Below are positions 44,491 through 55,991 of a stretch of DNA of 64,000 nt, in pieces; position 1 is the stretch's first letter; each line of letters starts with the position of its first letter. Both the position numbers and the translations under genes were made by a program. The stretch comes from Blasia pusilla. Lineage: Eukaryota; Marchantiophyta; Marchantiopsida; Blasiales. A model generated the notes under the pieces. The model saw only the letters and a program-made list of their open reading frames with translations. It had not been told where the DNA came from and searched no databases. The stretch spans positions 64,666,001 to 64,730,000 of the forward strand of contig CM114271.1 in assembly GCA_050084515.1 (NCBI GenBank). The letters are read 5' to 3'.

Positions 44491-44939
44491 CCTCCAGCTT
44501 TGGTTGCTATGTAGCAACCCTAGCCACCTCCGCAACAGCCACTCCACTCTGACCTCCTACACCATGCTCCACATCCAAAAAATGTACATGTGCTACTCTG
44601 GCCGCCTTTGCACTCTCAAATGACGTCCCAGAAAGTCGATGGGTGCCTATCTCTCCTCGTCCCGCCCTCAACCAATGCCTCTATAGACCTTGGAGGCAAT
44701 GGTCCAACTCGTGGACGTGACAACATGGATGACACTCGCATCCGTCTCTGCTCAGCCATACTTAGGCTGATTATCCACGTGAGATAGTTGAGGTGCATTG
44801 CGTGCCCCAACACCTATCTCTGGGATGCCTCAATCATACCTGGCACCGCCGTAGTACCCATAGCACACCCCATGGCGCGCTCGCACTCATCTACTGTAGG
44901 CTCCTCTAATGCTTGGGTCACCTCATCCCAAATCATGCA

Positions 44940-45837
44940 TGGCCCTCCCTAACAAAAGGCATGGGATGTTGGGAAGCTCACCAACATAGGTAAGGCTGCC
45001 CTCAACTCCCCCACCCTATTGGCCATTGCCAACGGTGGTCTATCATCCGGTGTTGCCACTTGAGATCGACGCCCTGAGCCCAAAATAACATCAACTGTGA
45101 GATGTGGTGCTCTCTGGACTCCATCGTTTGCTCGACTCACTATCTCTAATGGTATCAAGTTGGTCCACCACAGTCGTGGACGATGGGCACATGATCCAAC
45201 TTCCGCTACATCTAGCAACACAGCAAGTCCCAACCAAGACCTCACCTCATGCACACTCGTCATCACACGTGCACGAGTGTCTCCCAACAACGTCACATTC
45301 TCCAAAATGTACGTTGGAGAACATATTTGACTCTCCTACAAGTGTCGTACTACTCGAAATATCTCCCAAAACATCCCTGACCTCAGATCCTGCAATTCAA
45401 ATCCTCAGCCAGTTGATGATGACCTTAACATGGCCATCCAGCAATCACCAAATGAATGGTGCCAACTCTATCGAGATCCTGCGCCCCCACCAAAGAGATG
45501 TCGGCGGGTAGTGTATGTTGATATCCCTGTACTGTAGATACTGACAATAACTCAAGATACCTCTTGACCAATCTTGCTACGTGACGTAATGATACTCGCC
45601 GTGCGATCTTATCTCTCTCCACATAAAGGTACTGATGCACCCATATGCCTGCCTGCAATACTCAGCCAATCCGGTGCTAATCCCTCCGAACAGATCTAAC
45701 ACCCTAACACCACCCTCTGGACACTGCCACAAAACAGGTGTAATATCCAGTGGGGTCAACGTCTCTACTCTAAGAGCCCGATCACCACCTGACTCTCGCT
45801 GCTCCGGGATAAAGGCATGACTCCACGCCTGCCTCAC
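44940..45837 (-). pseudogene. Outer gypsy C5 cytosine-DNA methyltransferase domain, motif IV retained
   Basis: 45837-45577 gives GVRVLDLFGGISTGLAE (motif I). 45658-45425 gives QYLYVERDKIARRVS...RYLELL and then IHLVIAGWPC, with the PC of catalytic motif IV next to a stop. 45305-44949 gives MENVTLLGDTRARVMTSVHEV (ENV, motif VI) and VAEVGSCAHRPRLWWTNLIP (motif VIII/IX region). All core motifs can be seen in the right order across three frames. It is a complete domain lightly broken by frameshifts, and the better template for recognising the family. The FGGISTG and VERD motifs point to DNMT3/DRM-like rather than DNMT1-like enzymes. Confidence 0.8.
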
Positions 45838-46051
45838 AAGGTCGTCAACACTCCTCTAAAGCTCTCGAGTTGTAACCTCCAATGGTGAAGAGGTCTCACC
45901 AACAATGGGAAGAGACACCTCCATGGTCTGTCTCTTCGTGGGACTATCCCCTACTAGGACATCCTCCGCATGTGCGCTCCCCTCCAACAACTCTCTTGGC
46001 CAGCTAACACTACCTATGAAAGTTGCCAACGTGGTCTTGTGTTCGACCACC

Positions 46052-46475
46052 TCATTCCGCAAATTGCACCGATAACTGACTCATCCGCCCGTCATGTGAC
46101 CGCCACCCTGGCCGATCAGCAATGGTCTCCTCCCAGAAGTCAAGGATGAATCCTAGGGGATATAATACTATACTCCCCACCAACACATCATACGACTCAA
46201 CTGGTGTCGTAATCGCATGTGTGCGCACCATAGCACTATCCGTTGCATGCTCTGGCTGGACTCTGATAACTATCTCCTCTCGAGTCATATACCACGTGGG
46301 TGACACGCCCCCAATCAAGGTCTGTATCTGGAAGGGACAAGTCTCAATGTTGGCCTTCCGTGACCCCAACGCTAAACACGCCGCCTTCCCTAACATCAAG
46401 GGCCCTACTCTCGAATCCAGTAGGATGCGTTGCGGGTGGTATACTATCCCCATCGGACTAACCAAGCAACCCTAG
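46052..46475 (-). pseudogene. Outer gypsy protease
   Basis: QRILLDSRVGPLMLGKAACLALG, CPFQIQTLIGG, MTREEIVIRV, VESYDVLVGSIVLYPLGF. The catalytic D-S-G-A is DSRV, so activity is doubtful. It matches the inner copy strand by strand. Confidence 0.65.
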
Positions 46476-46581
46476 CCAGCTCGGTTATCCAGTAATACAA
46501 CTCCCTATGTCATGACTGCTCGCTCTATGCCCGGTCGAGCTGGCATATCAACCAACTTCGCCGCCGCCGCATGCCATGACT

Positions 46582-48400
46582 CTATGGGGATGTCGCGAGC
46601 ACCGGCTCTAAGGGCAAGTCCACCACCTCCTCAACTACCTCTAAACAAGAAGCAATCACCTCTCCATGCTCACACAACATGGCGGCCAGCCGGAACACCT
46701 CAGCTGGTCCAACTCCCAACGTCGCCAACTCTATGGTGGAAAATAGCAAGTTTGACTCACTAAGGTGGCCACCTCCAACACTATGGTTGATACTAACTCC
46801 ACTCGAGCCAACATAGGAGTTGTCACTCCAACTCCTCGTGACCTCGACATACCTGCTTGAGCTGAAGGCATCGTCGAGGCACCATTGATGGTGTGTGTAG
46901 TGCCTCCGACAATGTGAATGATTGTGGAACCCTGGCCTGCTGCCCATCGATCCCCTCTAGTGGGTCAACTTCAACTCCATCTCTCGATGGCTTGGTGCCT
47001 CTCGCAGCATCCCGAGTCACCACTGCAACCGCCTTAACCTGAGCTGCACTATATATAAACCCCATACTAGCGAGATCCCGGGTCAGGGTAAGAGATAGAA
47101 ATTGGAGCCACACTAGCTGCTCGCGGCTCCGTGCCTTCCTTAAGCTCCATCATCGTCATGGTAGCAATCCTATGCTCCAACTGATCGATGTGTGAGAGAA
47201 GGGTCAGCTCTGGTGCTCTTGCTTCATCTCGTCTGGCTGGTGGTGGTCCTCTACCACCACGTCCAAGAAGAACTCCCCAACCTCCTCTAGGACGACCGCC
47301 CCAAAGTCCTCGGCCTACCTTTGGACATGCCTCTCGGCGAAGGTCAAAACACCTATCCCTAGTGTGACCATATCTGTGGCAATAGTCACATTGGTATTGT
47401 GGTGGAGCCATCCTCTATGGCTCCTGATCAATCGGAGGCGCTCGTGGTCCTCTCCCATGCTGTGGGCAGTCTCTTTGCCTATGGGCCCCTCCACACGTCC
47501 AACAAGACCACATCGGTACCTGTTGGGAAACATATGTAGGTACAAGTCGTTGCCTCATAGGCTCACAATACCCAACCTGCTCTCTAGGCACACCGGCCCA
47601 CTCTCGTGGTACTAGTGCTCGTTGTGGCACCTATGGGATTACCGTCGCTCGTGGACCCATGGACTCTCGAGAAAATCCTGTGGTCACTACCTGCTCCTCA
47701 CTCATGTTGAGCTCAATATCCTCAGACAACTCAAAGACCACCTTCAATGTGGGCTATGCTGTGTGAATTAGCACCGCATCTTGGACTATCCTCCGTAGTT
47801 CTTGGTCCAGAATGCCGTACCAGTACTGGACTGAGTACTCCTCAGTCACTCCATACGTAGCAATGATCAGCCTCCTCATGCGCGCGAATGCCTCTCTCAG
47901 ACTCTCACCCGATTGTTGCTGAAATTCCTATAGACTCTTCAGCTTATCGGTGCGTACGCCTTGGTAGCTCTTCCCCAACTGTCGGAAGAACTCCATTGTG
48001 GGACTGAAGATGGGTGGCCCTCTACCACCAAAGGTCTCTGGCACATTGCTTGTCTCACTACCCTCCTCTCCATCTAGTCTCCGGGCTGATGGTGTGGGTC
48101 TCTCTCCTCTCACGATCCCATCATATGCCTCGCGACCACTAGTGGACACATACCCTCGAGCCCAATACATCCTCCAGGCAGCAATCTCTACTGAATATAG
48201 TGATTGAAACTCCATGTAATCATCCATCGGAGAACCCTCCAAGTGCAAGAACAACCCCTTCTATGCCATGAAAGGGTTGAACCGTGTCGGGGCCCGTATC
48301 TCCTGGAAGTCGCACCACGTGTCAAACTCCTAGATAAAATCATCTAAGTCAATGGTGCCCACTACACCCGAGAAATGATGCATGCCCGATGGTCCATGTC
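46582..48400 (-). pseudogene. Outer gypsy gag (capsid, zinc knuckles, linker)
   Basis: From 48254 downward: MDDYMEFQSLYSVEIAAWRMYWARGYVST and EFFRQLGKSYQGVRTDKL (capsid-like). At about 47700-47950 come the segments expected of the capsid C-terminus in shifted frames. Zinc knuckles CWTCGGAHRQRDC (47415-47630) and CDYCHRYGHTRDRC (47067-47411) follow, then a Gly/Arg-rich linker and a short coil (HIDQLEHRIATM). Several frames are needed. The orphan fragment at 6655-7560 derives from the same gag. Confidence 0.7.
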
Positions 48401-49383
48401 GTCCATCTCCTGCCAAGTGATACTGCCTCCGTCTGCGATCTTGTCACCAGACCCGGTGTCTAGTGATGACGATCCAGCCACAGATGGATGTTGAGGTAGC
48501 TCCTCACTCCTAACCCCTCAGTATCTCACTCCACTCCGTGTCACTCCACTACTACAACTCGCACTACCCCATTCTTCTGAACCCTGGAAGAAGGCCGTGA
48601 TGACAACCCTGTCTCACCCGCTCAAGCGCTTAGACTCCCCGAGAGTCTCCCACACTCCTCACTAGCTCACCTATGCTAACTTCAATCCCGTGATGACACA
48701 CCCGGCCTCACGTACACTCAACACTCGGGCTCATCATAAGCCTTCCAGCTGACTCACCTAACCTAGCGACAATATCGGGTCATACATACGACCCCTATGC
48801 GGAAACCGCCGTATATCCACCAACATGCTACACATGAAAAGAGTCTACACTCATCACCATCATTGCACCCACCTAGCACCAGCTACTATCGGATACCCAG
48901 CACTCTCAATCACACACGACAAGTGCGGGAAAAGGGACTCGAATGGATAACCTGATCTTGCCCTCCAACCTACTGCAGCGTCAACACTCACTCCTCCAAG
49001 TGGCATAGCGTTTAGGGTCGAGCCTCCTGTTTGCCTTGGCGTGTGTGTCTCCATCACAACCCTAGCATCCATAGTCGATAAAGAACTACCGAGTCAACCC
49101 CCTATCGACTCGCAATGATTGACAAACTCCCGTCGCGAATCCCATCCACGTTTGCAAATCACCAAATGCAAAAATGATCTCCCACTGCGAAGCTCGCCTC
49201 AACCACATCCAATTGCTCAACCTCATAGCCTAAGTCAACCTGGTTTGGCTCCACTCCTACCACGTATGCCCTATCCGACTACGTCAACATGACCTTGACC
49301 ACATCAGGACTCTCAACCACGTCTGCCCTGCCTCTAGCACATTGCCCATGGGGGGGGGGGGGGGCTAAGGAGCCCGCACCCCT
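48401..49383 (-). other. Probable 5' leader of the outer gypsy element; 5' LTR not recognised
   Basis: No reading frame of note. I could not align it with the 3' LTR-like region at 32713-33435. A run of about 14 G at 49351-49364 and a second G-rich run near 49399-49410 mark the junction with the DNA-transposon copy starting at about 49384. Confidence 0.4.
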
Positions 49384-51595
49384 ATGGGGTATCAATGCGG
49401 GGGAGGGGGGACCCTCCTCAAGTCTCCACGAGTCTCGCTCGGACTGCTCTACCACCATCTGTATGGGATGTCTAGAAACCCGCCCACGAATATCCCCACC
49501 AATGTGTACGTCTTGCTCGAGGGGAGTTCTAGCTACGCACCGGTTGAAGGCTTCCACATACAGTTTTTCATCACCAGATCTCACAGCCGCCTTGACATAG
49601 AGCTCGTAGATCGACGGCCCTCTTCCTTTTGTTATGCCTTTTGTGAGGAAGATATGGGATGCTGTAGACTGTAGCATTGCTCTTGCCTGGTCTTGTTGGC
49701 ATGCCTTCACAAGTGAAATTTGTTGGCATGCTTGTGACGACCTCCAGGAGGAATGAACACTTTCTGCTCCACTTGTGTTGGGGCAGAGGGCATTTTCATG
49801 AATGTTCAATCCCTGCAACGACGGCAATGTTAGAAGGGAACATAAATAGCTGAGGATTCAAAGAAATAAGCTACTTGTCGGAACCAGACGGGTTGCAAGG
49901 CCGAGGCATCTCATGAACGACTCTGCGACCCGTCGGGTCCCGACATTTTGCAACCCTAAACCCACCTACGGGTTGCAAGAACCTTTGGCCACTCCGGGCT
50001 GGAAGATCCAAGTGCAAGTAATCCGAAACCCATCCGGGTCTAACTATTTTATACATGCAACTTGCATACTTGTATACGGGTTGCACCAAAATTCTGAATG
50101 CAATCCGTCGGTTTTCGATGGGTTGCACACTCGGGCAACCTGTCGCATCCAACAGCTTGCTTGGTTTCTTGGGTTTGAAATCCATATAATTTCCACGCTT
50201 CTCATCTTGAGCTACAACTTTACAAACAATTCTCAGCGTGAGCTTGACAAGACAAAATAGCGAACTCACCTGCCGCATGAAGTTTCCCCATTGTCTCATA
50301 CGTATAGTCCACCAACTCAACCAAGAGCACAACTCTTTGTACTTCCCCTCAATCGCATGCTTCCTCCGCCACCCATGAAGTTCTTCCTGGCATTCCATGG
50401 CCTACTTCAAGGTTTTGCTCTCCTTGCAGCGTTGGAGTAGAGTGACATGCTCTATCCTCTTATTCTCCTTGATGCAAGATTTGGTATAGCGGGTCACAGA
50501 CTGTTGCCAATGGAAAGCATCCGACCTTTCCCTCTCCGGTTGAACCTCTCCACCCCAGACCTTTCCCTCTCCGATTGAACCTTCCACCCCAGAATTGTGC
50601 ATTGTCCGCCATGAACCCATAAATTTCCGGAGGTGGCCTTTTGTTTTCCTTCACCACCTCCAATAAGAGTAACCAACACATCTTCAAACTGCCAACGTCT
50701 TCTCCCTTTACTTCACAAAAAAATATAGTTTTGAGTCCCTTCTCCACATGGTCATAAATGTGAGCACCCATTGTCAACCATCCGTTGAGCACTGTAGCAA
50801 ATATCAAAGCTTACCCAGCTGTCGTAAAGATCTTCCCCTTCCCTCATTTGATCTATAAGATCGAGGCCACTCGACGGACCTGTGGTTGACATTTTGAAGA
50901 CATTGGCCCTCGATCCCTCGCCTCCTTGGCCCATGAACTGCCATCTCTGAATGAATGGAAATCAGGAGTTGGCCTTGATTCTGGCGATGGCATCCATTTC
51001 GGCCGTCTTTCCATCCAAAACTCGTATTTGACGCTGCAAATTCCGGAAGCATTCAGGATCAGCGAGAAATGCGAGATTTTCCCAGAGTTATTTCTCCTCA
51101 GCCGCCGTGATCTCGCCCTTTCAAGGGATTCCAAGAAATTGTTCACAAATTTGTGATGTTGTTTTGAGCTTGATCACTCCGGGCTTTGAACGCGGAGAGT
51201 TTCTGTAGACCTCGGCAACTTTCTTCACCACATCCTCCTTGATGTGTCTCTGAATTGCATTGGTCACAAGATGAGTGTGGGAGCCAACATGAACTGCTAG
51301 CCTTGTGTACTCTAACGTGGAGCCCAAGTCGTGGACAATGAAAAATATGTATGCAGGACACCCTCCAACATAGAAGGGCGATGCTTGACAATAAGGACAT
51401 CGATGGCCTCCCGAAGGTATGGTGGCACCGACCTCGTATGAAGTTTCTGCATTCTTGAGGGGGAATTGCGACGTATTGACTCGCCCGTTGCGCTCTAGAT
51501 ACGGGCATGCTGGACTTCTACACTCCAAGGCTCCAACGCATTGGCGGCGGGAGACTATCCAAGGACCATCGGGAATTGAAGCACTAGTCTGCTGG
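49384..51595 (-). pseudogene. MULE-type transposase, copy 2, truncated at both ends
   Basis: From 51595 downward: CVGALECRSPACPYLERNGRV...CPYCQASPF (N-terminal Cys-rich block), HVGSHTHLVTNAIQRHI, QICEQFLGIP; then in shifted frames AEMDAIARIKANS, NVFKMSTTGPSSGLDL and GWLTMGAHIYDHVEKGLKTIFFCEVK, the likely first catalytic Asp (YDHV). YGFMADNA follows, the likely second Asp. ELCSWLSWWTIRMRQW leads to the intron 49813-50269. Next comes LNIHENALCPNTSGAESVHSSW, the MULE-typical AES.H segment. The SWIM end is missing. Compared with copy 3 it has small internal duplications and deletions after MADNA. Confidence 0.7.
49813..50269 (-). repeat. Transposase intron, copy 2, with palindromic repeats
   Basis: GTGAGT donor (minus) at 50269 and TTGCAG acceptor at 49813. 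It contains degenerate CGTCGG/CCGACGGGTTGC units, for example at 50101-50126. The homologous intron in copy 3 is 57455-57963. Confidence 0.65.
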
Positions 51596-52439
51596 GGGCT
51601 GGTATTCTGGCAGGAGAGAGTAAGAGAGGAGAGGAAGAGAGGAAAAGAGGAGAGTCTCTCTTCAAAAAAAAGGGCCAAATCCGCCTCCTCTCTTCAAAAT
51701 GTTTTGACATATTTGAAATTTTTGTTTGCTTTCAAATTCATGAAATCTTTAGAAGAGAGTAGGCAGTGGTCCACATTTGGCCCTAAAGAAACCTCCTTTT
51801 TCCAAGGGGCAAAAAAAAAAGTAGACATCATAAGACCACTACAAACATTTTTCCATCACTCTCCATGTGAGCCTAAGTTTCTTCACATTTCCTGTCTCGG
51901 TCTACAATAAGCAGTGCCCATGGGTATTTTTGTTGCGAGACCACCTGGATGCGCATCGGTACGATGCCAACCTCTCTTTTTGCAGGGATTGTTTCCTGCA
52001 TCATGGCCTTCCCTGAATTGCCTCATAACCAACTTTCTCACATCCGAAATGGCAATCCGACAGGTAGTAGGAATCCTGCACATCTTAGACAAGAAAAGAA
52101 GCCTACAACTCGTTTGACGAATGTAGGGGAACGAGCCAAAAGTTAAGAAGCTCGCTACAATGCGTCAGAATTTGGTCTCATAGGGAAAGAGTCCGATCAC
52201 TCAAGCCGTCAATCTGTTGAAATCGGACAGCTTGCTTGGAAATGGTTAAAAAGTTGCAATGGGCAAAAAGCTTAATGTTGCAACCCGTCGGAATCATACG
52301 GGTTGCAAAATTGTAATTCTGAGTAGCTAAAAGAACACAATCCACAAGTCCAAAAAAATTTCCAGCAAACTTTTACAAACACCACTATCGGTTGAAAAAA
52401 TCTCGTCCTTTATTACCTCCGAAGGAACCTCGGAAATGT
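51596..52439. repeat. Purine-rich microsatellite and first unit of a diverged duplication
   Basis: 51617-51662 is an AGAGGAG-type polypurine microsatellite. About 51985-52470 resembles 52715-53145: GGCAATCC...TAGTAGGAATCC, AAGCCTAC, AGGGAAAGAGTCCGATCA, the palindrome-type GTTGCA units, CAGCAAACTTTTA(C/G)AAACACCA, TCCTTTATTAC and TGTACATTTGA. A minus-strand frame (51883-52092) reads TTCRIAISDVRKLVMRQF...KKRGWHRTDAHPGG. I do not recognise it. Confidence 0.5.
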
Positions 52440-52898
52440 ACATTTGACCTAGTCTATGATTTCTTCAGCCTCGTCATCTACAAATTTACTCCTAACTCTC
52501 CTAGGTTCCTGTACAAAAGGAATGTCCTCAGATACAAGTGGCTCCTCTGGCCGATTGTAGACGGGGATCGAAAATGTTGGTGAATTCGAGAGCCCCCCTA
52601 GGTACACCATAATGGTCCCATGTAACCTGATTTGAGTCCCACCGCCTTCCTCGGCAGTATATCTTGTACGCTCTGCAATGTGACACCCATCCGGTATCAA
52701 TATGTGCTCTGTCCTTGGTAATACCATGATGGCAATCCCATAGGTAGTAGGAATCCAACACGTTTGAGAGAAGAAAAAAAGCCTACGCCTTCTTTTATGA
52801 GTTGAGGGGAAGGTGCCAAAGTGAAGAAGCCTGCAAGACTGCCTCTTAAGTTGGACCAATAGGGAAAGAGTCCGATCAGGCAACTTGTCGGAATCCAA
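52440..52898 (-). pseudogene. Exon remnant of an unidentified transposon gene with acidic tail
   Basis: The minus-strand frame reads TTYGIAIM...EHILIPDGCHIAERTRYTAEEGG...PVYNRPEEPLVSEDIPFVQEP and ends FVDDEAEEIID. The acidic end parallels LSNDDE at 53209 and LSDDDE at 8305, and TTYGIAI parallels TTCRIAI at about 52065, so last exons seem to be duplicated in this part of the element. No known domain seen. Confidence 0.4.
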
Positions 52899-53721
52899 CA
52901 GGTTGCCTGGAAGTGGTTAAAAAGGTGCAGTGGTCAAAAAGTGAAAAGTTGCAAGCAGGAGAAATCCGACGGGTTGCAAAATAGAAGTCCGCGGAGTACA
53001 TAGACGATCACATTAAAAAAGACATAAAAGATATTCAGCAAACTTTTAGAAACACCACCATCGTTCGAAAAAATCTTTCTCCTTTATTACATCCGAAAAA
53101 AGCTCGGAACTGTACATTTGATCTATTCTATGAAATCTTTTGCCTCATCATCAAATAACTCCCTACTCCAAACGCTGCAGTCAAGTTGGGTCCTTGAGTT
53201 CTTTGAACTCACTCGTCATCGTTCGAGAGCTCTTGCAAAATTACTTTCGGCCTTGCCCTCCCGATTTTCGGAATCGTTGGAAGTGACGATGGTGTCACTA
53301 CCAATGGTGGGTCTGGAACCGGAGCTCTTGGCTTCGGTGGAGAGTTGTACGCCCCAATGAGCCTTTCGTATTTTGCCTTTGCCTCCTTGCAAAGGTCAAA
53401 CAGTTCTTGCCTTCCCTCGAGGCAGAGAATGTTCCTGCCACTCTGCCTGGCACCTTTGATACTCGCCCCTAAAAGTCCCACTAAGTTGAACACCAAGTCA
53501 CCCGGCCTTGAGCAGAGCTCGATGAGCATTTGCATCAGGGCTGGCGACTTTTCCCTTCCTCCAAGAAGTGGGGTACCGTCTTGCATGTAAATTCCCGGGG
53601 GGGAATTGTAAAAACTATCTAAGCTATACCCATATGAGCATGGATCCACAAGATCCTGGATCTTGAACACCTGGAAGTTGTGCTCGGGCCGAACGAAGCA
53701 GTAAGCGTAGGAGTGGTCCAT

Positions 53722-54194
53722 CTGTAAAGAAGCATGTTGGAAAGAATGTCAGCAACTTGGCATAATCTGCAACACGTCACCAAAGAACTCCGCTTGACCC
53801 TAGAGAACTTTTCTCAAATACTTACATTGGAGCAACCTGTCGGAGTCCGACGGGTTGTTTTTTTCCATGACCAACCCGTCGGAAGGCGACGGGTTGCTGG
53901 CTTAGAGCAGCCCATGCTTGGCTGAGAGCAACCGTAAACTGGCGACGGGTTGCGCTTTTTTCGAAACACAGGGAAAAAACCATAAGCAACTGCAACCCGT
54001 CCGGTTCCGACGGGTTGCAGGTATACCGGCGTTTTCCCTGTGTTTCTGGGAAAGATGCAACCCGTCGGAAAGCGACGGGTTGCTCTCGGCCAAGCATGGG
54101 CTGCTCTAAGCCAGCAACCTGTCGCCTTCCGACGGGTTGCTCACGGACAAAAACAACGGAGATATACAATCTGGAGACAAGAATAGAGCCTTAC
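53722..54194 (-). repeat. Intron holding a long inverted repeat of palindromic units
   Basis: CGGGTAAGG donor side at 54194 and TTACAG acceptor at 53722. Inside, 53850-53985 is complementary to about 54025-54165: AACCCGTCGGAAGGCGACGG and TTAGAGCAGCCCATGCTTGG on the left match their complements on the right, as do the CACAGGGAAAA / TTTTCCCTGTG arms around the centre near 54008. Confidence 0.75.
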
Positions 54195-55585
54195 CCGAAT
54201 CTGACTCGTCGCGGATCGGAGTGGGTACTCGTTCTTGATGATCCATGATTGCGCCGTCCTCCATTTCAGCAACCTCTTGACGCAATGGAGGTTGAAAAGC
54301 TCGTCCTCGCTCCCTCCTGTCCAAACTAAGAAGCAGCCCCTATCACTCAGATAAGCATCTGCAAAGGAAAACAAGAGCGCGATCTGGTCATAAGAGAGGG
54401 GAACATTCCAGTCAAGTACCCCGTCCGACGGATTCTCGTCCCACAATCGCAACCCCGAGGGCAGATCAGCGATCAATAGATCCACCGCCACCTCTTCGAC
54501 CACTCCATTCACCGTCCAGGGAGCGTGCCCGTTTTGTTGAAGCTTCCGTCCCAACGTTGTCAATTTATCAATGGCGGGTGTCGACGCTTGAGAACTGAAA
54601 CTTTTCAGCTCATCCAGTAAATTCGTGAACTGAAGGAGGACGCTTGTCCAGGTCGTTGTTTCTCTATGTCTTCCCAAGGATGATGGACTGTATTCTCCTT
54701 GGGACAACCCTGGCGCCTCTCGCTTCCGCTTCTCCCAAGTCTACGGTTAGCTTGTCAGGGTCTCTATGACCTCAGAGTCTGGTGGGGTTTTTTTCGCGGA
54801 GGACCTGGTCGGACCCTCTCTCCCCGCTTGCCCGGATGATTCCGCCTCTGGCCTTGAATCTTTAGCCTCTCTTTGGGAAGACTTGGCCTTGGAATTCTTC
54901 CCTCCCCTCGCCTTGCCTTTGAGACCCGCTGTGGATTTGTCTTTGGCTGTGCGGACCTTGGAAGCCAACTCCGCTGTCTCGAGGGCTTGCTCTTCCGCAT
55001 CTTCTTCGAAGAAGTCTTCAGGCTACACAAAATTGGGGATATCGTCCTGTCCGGCGGCCATTGCATCATGAAGCACGCGTAAATCTTTCTCGGTGATGTC
55101 TTCAAGGTTGTTGAAGTCGAGCCAAATCGGGCAATTCTCCACCTCCCAATCAGACATATGTTGAGCCATCTCCGTGTCGTACATGGAGAATGTCTCTCCA
55201 TCAGGCGGCAAAGCCCACAATTTGCATGCTGCCAGTATTTTTCCCCAAGTACGTGCATTCTTACAATGGACGAGGTACGTGAAGACCATCCGTTGGGCAG
55301 CTCTTAGTCGAACTCAATCGGCCGCCTCCTCCTGAAGATCTCGCTTCTTCTTTGCGAGATCCCTTTTGTTCCCCTCGATTTCTTCGTCAAGGTCTGCCTG
55401 AGGGAGGACGCAATCCTTGAACATCGTCTTGAAACCTGGGTTTTTGATGGGCTTGTCCCGGATGTCATCGAGCCAAACCTCGAAATCAACAGCACTTTCC
55501 AGGTTTGCTTCATCCGGAATGGGCTCTATTCTTTTGAGCTCCGCTTGGAGACTGTCCAGCATGGACTTCCCGAGAGGTGCGGTAA

Positions 55586-55640
55586 GAGGAGAGGAAGAGA
55601 GGAGAGAGGAGAGAGGAAGAGAGGAGGGAGGAGAGAGGAA
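55586..55640. repeat. AGAGGAG-type polypurine microsatellite
   Basis: Irregular GAGGAAGAGAGGAGA units; the same type occurs at 51617-51662. Open frames across it are compositional. Confidence 0.7.
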
Positions 55641-55991
55641 ACTACCTTCAACCGAAATAGATACTTTTTTTTGAAGAGAGTTTCCGTTGGGTTGAAGAGA
55701 GGAAACTTTTTGTGTGAATTTTTTTGCGCTTTTTTGTTCATTTATTAAACAATCCCACAGTTTTTTTTTCCTCTTCCATATTTTGGCAACCCCTCCGAGT
55801 CCGACAAGTTGCAAATTGCACAAAATTTACAAAACTGAGAAATCAGTGGAATCATAAGTGTGGAACCAATCACTTTTTCCATCCAAGGTCTGGAAAAAAT
55901 CTATCATTTGCCCCGGGCTGAATAGAGTTCAAGCTCACAGTGAAGGTTGAGAAAAAAATAAAAGTACAATCTTAAACTTCATTTTGCATCC

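Larger units (their letters stand above)
53209..55700 (-). pseudogene. Transposon partner gene, minus-strand copy: complete beta-class methyltransferase-like domain
   Basis: Reading 55700 to 53209: SLQAELKRIEPIPDEANLESAVDFEVWLDDI and a charged coil, TYLVHCKNARTWGKILAACKLW, EDITEKDLRVLHDAM, a linker (KSTAGLKGKARGGK), then at 54707-54195 VDLLIADLPSG (54456-54467 codes DLPS in place of DPPY), WNVPLSYDQIALLFSFADAYLSDRGCFLVW. Intron 53722-54194. Last exon 53721-53209: GREKSPALMQMLIELCSRPG then DLVFNLVGLLGAS and GRNILCLEGRQELFD, corresponding to the E-K-P...L-I...G-D-L-V-D-P-F-x-G-S-G motif I and acidic motif II of N4/N6 DNA methyltransferases. Both signature motifs are degenerate, so methylation activity is doubtful; DNA binding is possible. 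Stops in the linker (after PNFV and near 54750) show decay. The 5' exons with the ParB-like part are absent. Confidence 0.7.

Noticed and set aside
49351-49364. Poly-G run as a G-quadruplex or regulatory site
   Set aside because: A single homopolymer at a junction of two mobile elements; could be a sequencing or assembly artefact.
53822-54169. ORFs rich in NPSESDGL / ATRRSPTGC / QPVGVRRV on both strands
   Set aside because: These are translations of the GCAACCCGTCGG palindromes in different frames; they cross introns and promoter DNA and are not genes.
55417-55748. Plus- and minus-strand ORFs over the GA-rich tract
   Set aside because: Composition of the polypurine microsatellite explains them; the real frame is the partner gene on the minus strand beside it.
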